From Candidatus Bathyarchaeota archaeon (lineage in GTDB: Archaea; Thermoproteota; Bathyarchaeia; Bathyarchaeales; Bathyarchaeaceae), in contig CP070749.1 of NCBI GenBank assembly GCA_020348365.1, positions 1,074,974 to 1,089,742 on the forward strand: a DNA stretch of 14,769 nucleotides, given 5' to 3'. The stretch's first letter is position 1, and every line of letters starts with the position of its first letter. Positions 1 through 6,356 of the stretch are shown here, piece after piece. The notes below the pieces were generated by a model. That model was not told where the DNA came from and ran no database searches. It worked only from the letters and a program-made list of their open reading frames with translations. The translations under genes were made by a program, and so were the position numbers.

Positions 1-1148
1 GTGTCTTCTGCCATATAGATGACTATGAGGAGTGAGCGAAAGACAAGATAGACTGCCCAGATTGCTGCTAAGGCGGCGTAAGTGAGAAGGATGGCTTTCG
101 TTTTGATGGTGAGCTTCTCATCTTCGTCTTTAATGGGTTGCTTGATGAGCCTTCTTGCAGCATTTTTTATATAGGTGAAGGATTTCTTCCGCAGGTCAGG
201 AATATTCACAACATCGCATAATATGTGGTATCCGTCGGTTTCTAGGAGAGGTGAGAGATCGATTAGTAATCCGTAGAAGCAGTAGAAGGTTGCCATAGTG
301 AGTATGAGCGATATTGAAGCCGGGAATTGCCATAGATACTGAACAGCCATTATCAGTGATCCAATCGTTATTGTTGAGAGTGGGCCCGCAGCGAAAACCA
401 TTATTCTATGGTATCGGTCAAGAGTCCACCCGTCTGTTACGTCAATATAAAACATAGGGCCGAAGTAGTACAAACCCGTGCCGATTTCCTTTGGTATGCC
501 CCCGTAATGAAAAAGAGTCAGGCCATGTGCAATTTCGTGAACCGCTATGATGGGTGCAAGAACCGCAAAATAGTAGAAGAAGAATCCAACCACTGTGGAT
601 CCCATTATTTCAAAGTTCTCCTTATTTGTGAAGATGGAAACGAATCTACCAGCAAATAATAGGCCCATAACTGTGACAAACGAAACAGCCACCCAAAGGA
701 GCGGTTTCCGAAGGAGAGGTCGGACCAGGCGATGGATAGACTGGAAAAACTTGTTGCTTTCCCATACAAGAGTCAAACGCACCATGAAGGCAGAAGCTAT
801 GAAAAGTCGTTTCTTCTTGACTGGCTCCAAAACAGCTTCGAGGGCGCCTTCCTCGGCATAATAAATAAGGGACTCTGTTACTAGGTCGCGCCGGAGGTCC
901 TTGTAAATTCCGTCCATTGCTTCGTAGATTTCTTTCACGGTTCGTTTGCCATCAATTATGTTCCAAAGGTCATTGCCGAACTCCGTCAAGAAATATAGGT
1001 TTCCAGTTTCGTGATTTCTCATAAAATATTTCTTCTCGTCATCAATGATCGCTGTCATAATATTGACTTTCGGGGAGCGGCTCGGCACGAACGAGGGGTT
1101 GTAAGTGATTTCATACATGAGATCTGTCTTCGAAAGTCCTTGGGGCAT
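1..1148 (-). CDS. M50-type membrane zinc metallopeptidase with PqqD-like N-terminal domain (partial, C-terminus off the left edge)
   Basis: An open frame runs without a stop from ATG at 1148 to the left edge, giving 382 residues with the C-terminus missing. Residues about 28-110 resemble a PqqD-like winged helix (pattern around LWNIIDGKRTVKEIYEAM). Hydrophobic segments follow at about 149-171, 185-203, 247-270 and 279-298, plus one near the truncated end. The zinc motif HEIAH lies at 204-208 at the end of a membrane segment. It is followed by YYFGPMFYIDVTDGW (227-241) and a second motif, LSPLLETDGYHIL, whose D305 is the likely third metal ligand. This arrangement matches the 'putative peptide zinc metalloprotease' (YydH-like) branch of M50, which cleaves in or near the membrane; the substrate is unknown. 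It is divergent from the DNA-binding gene at 1254. The family call is confident and the role is not. Confidence 0.85.
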   Translation of the reverse strand, partial: MPQGLSKTDLMYEITYNPSFVPSRSPKVNIMTAIIDDEKKYFMRNHETGNLYFLTEFGNDLWNIIDGKRTVKEIYEAMDGIYKDLRRDLVTESLIYYAEEGALEAVLEPVKKKRLFIASAFMVRLTLVWESNKFFQSIHRLVRPLLRKPLLWVAVSFVTVMGLLFAGRFVSIFTNKENFEIMGSTVVGFFFYYFAVLAPIIAVHEIAHGLTLFHYGGIPKEIGTGLYYFGPMFYIDVTDGWTLDRYHRIMVFAAGPLSTITIGSLIMAVQYLWQFPASISLILTMATFYCFYGLLIDLSPLLETDGYHILCDVVNIPDLRKKSFTYIKNAARRLIKQPIKDEDEKLTIKTKAILLTYAALAAIWAVYLVFRSLLIVIYMAED

Positions 1149-1253
1149 TGCCTGCAACCACTCATTATATGAGTCTATACATTCTTAAATCTTCAATCAT
1201 GCACGCATGAATCACATTTATATTTCTGTACGAGAGATATCTCAACGGTCTGA
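1149..1253. promoter_or_regulatory. Divergent promoter region with two small inverted repeats
   Basis: This 105-nt AT-rich spacer separates the divergent genes at 1148 (minus) and 1254 (plus). A plus-strand TATA box, TTTATATTT, lies at 1217-1225, predicting a start site near 1247 and an almost leaderless mRNA for the gene at 1254. For the minus gene, candidate TATA elements are CATATAATG (about 1164-1172) and TTTAAG (about 1184-1190); I cannot choose between them. An inverted repeat CTCAT-TAT-ATGAG spans 1161-1173 and overlaps the first candidate. A second, CATGC-AC-GCATG, spans 1198-1209. Either could be an operator for the DNA-binding protein next door, which is inference only. Confidence 0.5.
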
Positions 1254-2072
1254 ATGCGCAAGCTGGATCGTTCAAAACTTCTGAAATTTCTATCTGAGCC
1301 CCGTTATGCAATTGAAGTTGCCAGACGCTTCACCATCTCAAGCAAGCTTGCAGATTATCACCTCAGAGAGGCGGTCAAATCTGGACACGTCCTGATCAGC
1401 GAAGAGCGCGTCTCCAGGTCTAACCTGAACCTTAAGAGCAAAATCAGACGACTGGATGGGTCTCTTCGCATTTCTCGGGATAGCGATCTTCCTACGAGAG
1501 GATCAACGCAGGTGAAAGCGAAGGAAGAAGGAAGACCTACATCGAGACCAGTAACTGATGCCAATCCGGTGAAGTTCGTGTCAAAGCTGGGAAACCCCCC
1601 GAAGAAAGGTATGCGCAAACAAGAGACATCCGCTTCTGCAGATAGAAATATAAGTACGTTGAGAACCGTCTCAAACCGCTTCAAATCAGAGACCAAGTCA
1701 GTTTCAAGTTTCTTGGATGTTCTGGCTAAAAAAGGAACGGTGATGAGACGAAAGGCATGGAATCGGCCTGCTAGGCACAAGAGTTCAGCCAGCCAAGGGG
1801 GGTATAAGCCCCTTTCCCCTACTGAAAGAATCTGTCTGTTTCAAGCAGTGTCAGATCAACCTTTGACCTATCTTGAACTTCATGAACATTTCGGTGTCTC
1901 TAAACAGATCATCGAAGGTTTTATACAGAAAAAGCTGTTTGAAGAAGTATGGGGTCCTCGCGGGATAGGCGTTAAGTTCAGACTCACCGGGAAGGGAAGA
2001 AGATACCTAAGAGAGCTTGAGGCAGCCGCAAGTATTAATCCTCCACAGTATAAGAAGTTCCCATTCGTCTGA
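1254..2072 (+). CDS. Hypothetical DNA-binding protein with two winged-helix-like domains and a basic linker
   Basis: 272 residues from ATG; I do not recognise the family. Residues about 5-52 read as a winged helix-turn-helix (EVARRFTISSKLADYHLREAVKSG, then a wing-like hydrophobic strand). Residues about 187-255 form a second (LSPTERICLFQAV... LELHEHFGVSKQIIEGFI... FRLTGKGRRYL). Between them, about 55-185 is low-complexity and rich in Lys, Arg and Ser, probably disordered and able to contact nucleic acid. There are no membrane segments and no cysteine cluster. The start is supported by a TATA box 29-37 nt upstream. It diverges from an M50 protease and is followed after 22 nt by an integrase remnant, so it may be part of an integrated element or a local regulator. 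Coding status is likely: the antisense frames are shorter and have no protein-like features. Confidence 0.7.
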   Translation: MRKLDRSKLLKFLSEPRYAIEVARRFTISSKLADYHLREAVKSGHVLISEERVSRSNLNLKSKIRRLDGSLRISRDSDLPTRGSTQVKAKEEGRPTSRPVTDANPVKFVSKLGNPPKKGMRKQETSASADRNISTLRTVSNRFKSETKSVSSFLDVLAKKGTVMRRKAWNRPARHKSSASQGGYKPLSPTERICLFQAVSDQPLTYLELHEHFGVSKQIIEGFIQKKLFEEVWGPRGIGVKFRLTGKGRRYLRELEAAASINPPQYKKFPFV

Positions 2073-2094
2073 AGCGCAGCATATGCATGCATGC

Positions 2095-2349
2095 TGCAAG
2101 GCTTTACAGGAATATCATCGAACCAAAGACATACTTCACGTCAAATACGTTCTGGGGCACAAGACTCTAAGAGCGACACAGCGATACGTGGAATTGTACG
2201 AGAACGTCTATGGAGACCTGAAACCACAGGACTACATCGTCAAGATAGTCAGAACAAGTGAAGAAGCGAAACAGCTTCTTAAGGTCGGTTTTGAGTTCAT
2301 CAACGAAATAGACGGCGAATACCTCTATCGCAAACCAAGAATCGACTGA
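2095..2349 (+). pseudogene. C-terminal remnant of an archaeal tyrosine recombinase/integrase
   Basis: The frame ending at 2349 carries the last part of a tyrosine recombinase. It shows EYHRTKDILHVKYVLGHK, with the LGH His of the catalytic set, and then RATQRYVEL, whose Tyr is in the position of the nucleophile. After these comes the characteristic archaeal tail, TSEEAKQLLKVGFEFINEIDG ending in YRKPR. The upstream catalytic Arg box and the whole N-terminal arm-binding domain are missing. The residues before about 2095 in this frame do not look like integrase and overlap the end of the preceding gene. A full integrase is usually about 300 residues or more; only about 80 remain here. I read it as a decayed relic of an integrated element. 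Its ATG at 2017 lies inside the preceding gene, so translation as a separate protein is doubtful. Confidence 0.75.
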
Positions 2350-2368
2350 GAACTATCTACTATTCTTC

Positions 2369-3568
2369 CTAAGACAACAAGTGAATGTTTCCTATTCTGA
2401 CGTTTTCCAGATGCTTATCTGCGGCTTCAAGGCATTGATATGCTATGTCGCGGCTTGTGGTGGGAAGATCCGTCAGCATGTAGTTGGGGTAGAAGGCGAG
2501 TAGCGTATAGGGAATCCCGGGACTTATCTCTGCTATGAGCCTCGCCAAACCATCAACCTCTTCAACATCTATGTATCCGGGGACGAGGAGGGTGCTGGCA
2601 GTCAAAACAGGCAGTTCTCCTCGCTGTTCAAAGAAACTTTCGCCAATCATCATGAAACTTTCTAGCGTGGGAGCATTGGAGACCCCGCTTAAAGCCCTGC
2701 TCAGGTCTGGATTCCAAGTCTTCAGATCAAATTTCATCACTCCCCCACTTTTCAGAGAAAGCTCCGCAGCTTTGATTGCGAATTCGCTTTTCCAGTATCC
2801 ATTTGTCTCCCAGCAGATTCGCAGGATACGCTCTTCCTCTTTAGCCTTCTGGAAAGCGAGCTGGCTCGTTTTCAGAGCATGTGGCATCTGCACTGAGGGA
2901 TCACCACCAAAGTAGCATATGCATGAGGTTTGAGGGCCTGCCTTGGCAGCCAAGCTCTCAGCGCTTATAGTTGGTCGGAGCTTGGCTGTCAGGTTCCTGT
3001 AGTGCCAGTTCTGACAGCAGAGGCAGTCTAGACTGCAGGCTCCATAGAAGATGGCAAGATTTGAGTAGCCTGTCTCAGATGTTGGCTTGTACGCGTACTT
3101 TGGATAGCCTGCGCCTGTGCATCCAGGACAGAACCACCACGCCACACAGTTCGTCGGAAGCGGATCATAGTACCATTCTAGAATGCCAGCTCCCGCTGTT
3201 CCTCCTCGTCTAACAAGCCTACCACCAAGATTAAAGACTAGACCACAGAAGCCCTTTCCACCTTCGGGGATTCTGCAGTCATTGGCGCACATATCACAGG
3301 ACATCCCATCTGAAGCATTAGGTGGTTTGGAAGGCAGATCGAACCTCTTTCTGCTCTCCGTATGCACTTTGTCGGTTATTCCGAGTGCTTTCTCGGATTT
3401 TTCGCGGATACATTGTAGGCAGACGCCTAGCTTGCTGGAAATGAGTGGTGACTGTTCATGACAGATTTGACATCTTCCCAACGTCTGCCCCATAGAAGAG
3501 AAGATTCCGCTGTTTTTAGTTGTTGTTCTTCGTCTAGGGCAGGAAGCGGATAAACACCCAGCCTGCAT
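2369..3568 (-). CDS. Radical SAM protein of the PflA/AmmeMemoRadiSam-like group with a cysteine-rich N-terminus
   Basis: 399 residues from the upstream ATG. Domains in order: a zinc-ribbon-like CxxC pair (C33/C36 and C50/C53); a second cluster C91-x2-C94-x3-C98-x9-C108, like the N-terminal motif of PflA-type and AmmeMemoRadiSam proteins; C141, C147 and C150; then the radical SAM cluster C178-x3-C182-x2-C185 followed by QNW. A GGDP motif (221-224) sits where the SAM-binding GGE-like motif is expected. These proteins use a [4Fe-4S] cluster and SAM to make a radical; the substrate cannot be read here. It is last in a same-strand cluster after LarA and GNAT genes. The start is uncertain: a TATA-like element at 3578-3585 predicts transcription from near 3556, inside the ORF, favouring the internal ATG at 3493, just before the zinc ribbon. 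Transcription from upstream would allow 3568. Confidence 0.85.
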   Translation of the reverse strand: MQAGCLSASCPRRRTTTKNSGIFSSMGQTLGRCQICHEQSPLISSKLGVCLQCIREKSEKALGITDKVHTESRKRFDLPSKPPNASDGMSCDMCANDCRIPEGGKGFCGLVFNLGGRLVRRGGTAGAGILEWYYDPLPTNCVAWWFCPGCTGAGYPKYAYKPTSETGYSNLAIFYGACSLDCLCCQNWHYRNLTAKLRPTISAESLAAKAGPQTSCICYFGGDPSVQMPHALKTSQLAFQKAKEEERILRICWETNGYWKSEFAIKAAELSLKSGGVMKFDLKTWNPDLSRALSGVSNAPTLESFMMIGESFFEQRGELPVLTASTLLVPGYIDVEEVDGLARLIAEISPGIPYTLLAFYPNYMLTDLPTTSRDIAYQCLEAADKHLENVRIGNIHLLS

Positions 3569-3577
3569 CTCTCCAGA

Positions 3578-3585
3578 ATATATAA
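3578..3585 (-). promoter_or_regulatory. Possible internal TATA box before the radical SAM gene
   Basis: TTATATAT on the minus strand lies in the 19-nt gap between the GNAT stop (3588) and the first ATG of the radical SAM gene (3568). At normal archaeal spacing, transcription would begin near 3556, downstream of that ATG. If the promoter is real, the true start is the ATG at 3493 and the gene can be expressed apart from the upstream genes. Confidence 0.4.
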
Positions 3586-3587
3586 GC

Positions 3588-4079
3588 CTAACTCTCGAGA
3601 GGCAGTTTCCGGCGCATCACGTAAGCGGCTTCTCCGTCAGCATAGTAATGTCTTATCCTACGATCAACCAAAAAGCCTAGTTTTTTGTAGAGCTGAACTG
3701 CACCAACATTGCTAACCCTAACCTCCAAGAACAGATCACCACATCCGTAATCTACCAAGGCCGTCATGACCCCCTTCATCAATTCAGAAGCGATGCCACA
3801 GCGTCTGGAATCTGGCAAAACGGCGATAGAGATCAGATGTCCCTTCTTAGCCCCGCCAAACAAGCCGAAACCAAACCTGTTCTCAACTCTACACATCGCA
3901 TAGCCCACAGTCGCTCCAGTCGCTTCAGCCACCACAAAGCTCTCTGGAAATCGTTGAAAAATGCTCATGAAAAAGCCGGAGGAGTAGTTTTCAGGCAGAC
4001 ATGTTCGGTTGATCTTCATAACCTGCTTCAGGTCAGCGGGTTTAAAGCGGCGTATGATGAAAGTAGTCTGCATGCTCAA
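3588..4079 (-). CDS. rimI: GNAT-family N-acetyltransferase, RimI/Ard1-like
   Basis: 163 residues counted from TTG at 4079; an ATG two codons on, at 4073, has the purine-rich stretch AGGCGGG about 7 nt upstream and may be the real start. The GNAT fold is clear. FVVAEATGATVGYAM forms strands 2-3. HLISIAVLPDSRRCGIASELM carries the acetyl-CoA pyrophosphate loop R92-x-x-G95-x-A97. LFLEVRVSNVGAVQLYKKLGF contains the Glu (119) and Asn typical of RimI/Ard1 enzymes. A C-terminal YYADGEAAYVM matches the conserved end of the family. Archaeal members acetylate protein N-termini in the cytoplasm. It starts 6 nt after the LarA stop and ends 19 nt before the radical SAM ORF, suggesting co-transcription. The protein target is unknown; GNAT is certain and rimI is the likeliest subtype. 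Confidence 0.85.
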   Translation of the reverse strand: MSMQTTFIIRRFKPADLKQVMKINRTCLPENYSSGFFMSIFQRFPESFVVAEATGATVGYAMCRVENRFGFGLFGGAKKGHLISIAVLPDSRRCGIASELMKGVMTALVDYGCGDLFLEVRVSNVGAVQLYKKLGFLVDRRIRHYYADGEAAYVMRRKLPLES

Positions 4080-4085
4080 CCCGCC

Positions 4086-5348
4086 TTAACTTTTCATAAT
4101 TGGGAAAGTGAGATTTCCATGAGGCATAGCCCAAACCTTGGCTTTACTTCCGGCTATGTCAAACGCACCTCTCATCGCGTCATTAACGGTCTTCGCGGTC
4201 TTCAACCTGAAACCGTTCACAGCGTAGTAATCAGGCATAACCGAGACGAGAAAAATCTTGGCCTTCTTCAAGGCTTTCGCCAGATAGTAAGCCTTATGTC
4301 CTCCCAAGCGGAAGCGTCTCTTTATCTCCTTTTCCATATCCTTAGGTCTCTTGAATCTCGTCATCCACTCGTAGAAAACCTCGCTTCCATGCCCCTCGGG
4401 GCATTCAGCAACCAAGACTATGACGCCCCCCTGCTTCACAGCCTCGAGAGCGCTATCAACAGCCTTGTAGGCTTGATAGAGATCGATGTCAAGTGGATAT
4501 CCGCCTGGACTCGTGACCACGATGTCCGCCCTTCGCTCAATCGATACCTTGTACATCTCGTCCACAATCTTGACGCCCTCGATAAAAGCCTTCTCAAGAT
4601 CTCCAGCAAGAGCTTTGACAAGAGCTCGCTTGCTGTTCACAACGATATTCAAGATGAAATCGACTTCAGCCAGCTTCGCTGCCTCAAGCATGTCCTCATG
4701 AACAGGGTTCCCCTCTAGGATGCCTGTTCTCGCTTTTGCATCGAGAAGCATAGCATGATTATTCTGAATGGTCTCCGCCCCTGAAATTCCTGGCAGGACG
4801 CTCTTCCTGCTACCACCATACCCTGCATAGTAGTGTAAACCCACATCTCCTGTCAGAATTCTCACATCAGCCTCGGCGAAAACTTTGTTCACATAAACCT
4901 CTGTGCCAAAGCTAGTCCTACCGAGATGGACGTTATCCTCAAATGTACAATCATGACTTATCACTTCAACTCTCTCCGGAGTATCTTTACCCACCAGTTT
5001 CTCCATCTCATCTTGCCTCACCGCACGATGGGCTCCACAGCCAAAAATGACAGTCATGTCCTTTTCTCTCACTCCAGCCTGGACAAGTGCGTCCAAGAGC
5101 GGAGGAATCATCAGATAGCTCGGCGTTGCTCTGGTTGTATCATCGACTACGATAGCTGCGGTTTTGCCTGGTTCTGCAATTTCGCCCAGTCTCTTAGTGC
5201 CAATAGGCTCTCTCAGGGCGCGCTCAACCTCTGCTCGTGCATCCATAACTTCTGGCTTTTCCTTCGGTTCTATAGTCCCGAGATAATTTCTTGTGGGGAT
5301 TCTTGCACAAACCTCGGTTTTCCCGAAGGGCAACCACGCATCAACCAT
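4086..5348 (-). CDS. larA: LarA-family nickel-dependent lactate racemase homologue
   Basis: 420 residues from ATG, the usual family length. LarA enzymes use a nickel-pincer nucleotide bound to a lysine to racemise or epimerise alpha-hydroxy acids. The signature residues are all visible: DDTTRATP (R73), GCGAHR (H107), LHYYAGYGGSRKSVLPG (H172 and the cofactor-attaching Lys, K182) and NNHAM (H198, the nickel ligand). They correspond closely to H108, H174, K184 and H200 of Lactiplantibacillus plantarum LarA. The C-terminal domain ends in a typical DYYAVNGFRLKTAKTVNDA stretch. It is first in a same-strand cluster with the GNAT and radical SAM genes. The maturation genes larB, larC and larE are not in this window. 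Substrate specificity cannot be inferred, since many archaeal LarA homologues act on other hydroxy acids or are uncharacterised. Confidence 0.92.
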   Translation of the reverse strand: MVDAWLPFGKTEVCARIPTRNYLGTIEPKEKPEVMDARAEVERALREPIGTKRLGEIAEPGKTAAIVVDDTTRATPSYLMIPPLLDALVQAGVREKDMTVIFGCGAHRAVRQDEMEKLVGKDTPERVEVISHDCTFEDNVHLGRTSFGTEVYVNKVFAEADVRILTGDVGLHYYAGYGGSRKSVLPGISGAETIQNNHAMLLDAKARTGILEGNPVHEDMLEAAKLAEVDFILNIVVNSKRALVKALAGDLEKAFIEGVKIVDEMYKVSIERRADIVVTSPGGYPLDIDLYQAYKAVDSALEAVKQGGVIVLVAECPEGHGSEVFYEWMTRFKRPKDMEKEIKRRFRLGGHKAYYLAKALKKAKIFLVSVMPDYYAVNGFRLKTAKTVNDAMRGAFDIAGSKAKVWAMPHGNLTFPIMKS

Positions 5349-5390
5349 GATAGGCCCTCTTCGAGTAATTACATGATTTTCACGTGCCTA

Positions 5391-5399
5391 ATTTAAGCA
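5391..5399 (-). promoter_or_regulatory. Candidate TATA box for the LarA cluster
   Basis: The minus-strand element GCTTAAATT lies about 45 nt upstream of the LarA ATG (5348). At normal archaeal spacing it would start transcription near 5368 and leave a leader of about 20 nt. GAGGG, a partial Shine-Dalgarno, is about 8 nt before the ATG. The TATA match is imperfect. Confidence 0.4.
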
Positions 5400-5443
5400 T
5401 AGCGGAGAAGGCGGGCATCGTCTCTTCAATATCACACTACATA

Positions 5444-5459
5444 ATGCCCGCGCGCATGA
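5444..5459. repeat. GC-rich near-palindrome, copy 2 of an intergenic motif
   Basis: ATGCCCGCGCGCATGA lies between the TBP stop and the LarA promoter. Related forms are ATGCACGCATGA at 1199-1210 and ATGCCCGCGCATCA at 6290-6303. All three are intergenic, with ATGC...GCAT arms or most of them. The function is unknown; candidates are a protein-binding site or a repetitive extragenic element. Confidence 0.35.
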
Positions 5460-5485
5460 GTATTGAGGCTTTCTCTAATACTCAT
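5456..5485 (-). terminator. Hairpin over the TBP stop codon, possible 3' end/terminator structure
   Basis: A perfect 9-bp inverted repeat, ATGAGTATT (5456-5464) and AATACTCAT (5477-5485), overlaps the TBP stop codon at 5482-5484. The arms continue inward through GAG/CTC with one bulged A, leaving an AAAGC loop, so about 12 bp pair in RNA from the minus strand. No long T-run follows on that strand, so it is not a classical intrinsic terminator. It could be a 3' stabiliser, a processing site or a regulator site. The structure is certain and its role is inference. Confidence 0.5.
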
Positions 5486-6042
5486 CCATAGAAGATCAGA
5501 TCTTTATCTTCAAGGATCTTATGAAGTTTCTCAACAGCTTCGAAGACATCACCCTCGCGTTTGGCACCGGTGCAAACTAACTTTCCACTGGCAAACAGCA
5601 GAATGACAACCTTCGGCTCATCCATCCTGTAAATCAAACCAGGAAACTGCTCAGGCTCATACATGGTCTTCCCGAGCTCAAAGGTCGCCCGCTCCAAGTC
5701 GATGTTGCCACCCAAAGCTGCTGAAGCGACGATGTTTTGAATCGTCAACTCAGGTTTGCCAATGATGTCGATTCCGATATTCCTCAACTCCTTGACGACT
5801 TTCTTCACGGCCTTCCTCGACTCTTTCTCAGACTTGGCACCGGTGCAAACCATCTTCCCAGAATTGAAGATCAGAGTAGCGGTCTTGGGTCTCTTCAGGC
5901 GGAAGACCAAACCGGGAAACTGCTCTGGACGATACTCAACACCAGGGTAACCTTTCACAATAGCGTTCAAGTCAACCCTCTGATGCAAAGTTACTGAAGC
6001 AACGACGTTCTCAATCTTAACAGAAGCCTTATTCGTCGACAT
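5482..6042 (-). CDS. tbp: TATA-box binding protein (TBP)
   Basis: 186 residues from ATG at 6042. The saddle fold is built from two direct repeats, about 8-90 and 98-180. Each has the pattern NVVAS/NIVAS, then PEQFPGLVFR/PEQFPGLIYR, then LIFNSGKMVCTGAK/LLFASGKLVCTGAK. TBP binds the TATA box and recruits TFB and RNA polymerase in the archaeal pre-initiation complex. A longer in-frame start at 6084 exists, but it lies within the TATA box CTTTATAAG (6085-6093 on the plus strand, symmetric), upstream of the predicted transcription start near 6063. It would also add 14 residues absent from the usual family length, so I chose 6042. The protein ends at DLIFYG without the acidic tail seen in some archaeal TBPs. 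The gene appears monocistronic: a promoter lies upstream and a hairpin at its end. Confidence 0.97.
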   Translation of the reverse strand: MSTNKASVKIENVVASVTLHQRVDLNAIVKGYPGVEYRPEQFPGLVFRLKRPKTATLIFNSGKMVCTGAKSEKESRKAVKKVVKELRNIGIDIIGKPELTIQNIVASAALGGNIDLERATFELGKTMYEPEQFPGLIYRMDEPKVVILLFASGKLVCTGAKREGDVFEAVEKLHKILEDKDLIFYG

Positions 6043-6084
6043 CGCAGTACCCCATAAAAGCTTTTTCAACTTATTATGAAGCAT

Positions 6085-6093
6085 CTTATAAAG
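6085..6093 (-). promoter_or_regulatory. TATA box of the TBP gene
   Basis: CTTTATAAG on the minus strand is centred about 47 nt upstream of the TBP ATG at 6042. This predicts transcription from near 6063 and a leader of about 21 nt. It is the best TATA match in this part of the window and sits upstream of the TBP gene itself, so autoregulation is possible. Confidence 0.6.
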
Positions 6094-6356
6094 GCTATGT
6101 CCTTTTTTGGAAGCCTATGCTTTTTCGCTAGAGGAAGATTATACAGGCCTATCAGATCAAGTATTACGAGGATTGATGAAAAATCCTGCTGGAGTTGACG
6201 GGAATGGAAGAGCCACTTCTATGAAAAACAGCGGAACGTGACCAAGCCACCGCCCCCCTGCAAACAAACTTGCTAGTAGTGTCGTTCACATGCCCGCGCA
6301 TCAACGAGTTTTTTACTCTTGATAGTCTTCCGTGCGTGTATTGTTCATAGTATTAT
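6094..6356. other. Gene-poor spacer between TBP and signal peptidase
   Basis: About 260 nt lies between the TBP promoter and the end of the signal peptidase gene. It holds the short signal-peptidase-like remnant (6218-6258) and a GC-rich motif (ATGCCCGCGCATCA, 6290-6303). A plus-strand open frame of about 45 codons ends in AGCGGAACGTGA near 6241, but it has no good start, ribosome site or recognisable content. I see no RNA gene. Confidence 0.5.
6218..6258 (-). pseudogene. Short remnant resembling the signal peptidase C-terminal region
   Basis: The minus-strand codons at 6226-6249 read WLGHVPLF, identical to residues 162-169 of the signal peptidase encoded at 6483-6506. The two DNA copies differ at four positions, all synonymous (GGC/GGT, CCA/CCG, TTA/CTG). 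Similarity continues weakly past the match (TTCT-ATG next to TTCTCATG on the plus strand) and then fades. The copy lies 257 nt downstream of its counterpart on the same strand, in a spacer. A relic of a tandem paralogue is the simplest reading; chance is possible because only eight residues match. Confidence 0.45.

Noticed and set aside
408..861. Two plus-strand frames in the first kilobase
   Set aside because: Both are antisense to the M50 protease, whose HEIAH and other motifs lie on the minus strand in one uninterrupted frame.
1358..1780. A 140-codon minus-strand frame inside the DNA-binding gene
   Set aside because: It has no domain-like content, and the plus frame has winged-helix patterns and a TATA box at correct spacing.
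3837..4718. A 293-codon plus-strand open frame across the GNAT and LarA genes
   Set aside because: It is antisense to two genes with complete catalytic motifs, has no recognisable protein features and straddles their junction. It is a shadow frame.
5566..5852. The exact repeat GGCACCGGTGCAAAC at about 5566 and 5838
   Set aside because: It encodes VCTGAK in both halves of TBP, so it is explained by the internal duplication of the protein.
6043..6084. A 14-residue N-terminal extension of TBP from the ATG at 6084
   Set aside because: That codon lies next to the TATA box and upstream of the predicted transcription start. The usual family length fits the ATG at 6042.
6108..6242. A plus-strand frame of about 45 codons in the TBP/signal peptidase spacer
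   Set aside because: It has no ATG at the start, no ribosome site and no recognisable motif, and it overlaps the signal-peptidase-like relic on the other strand.
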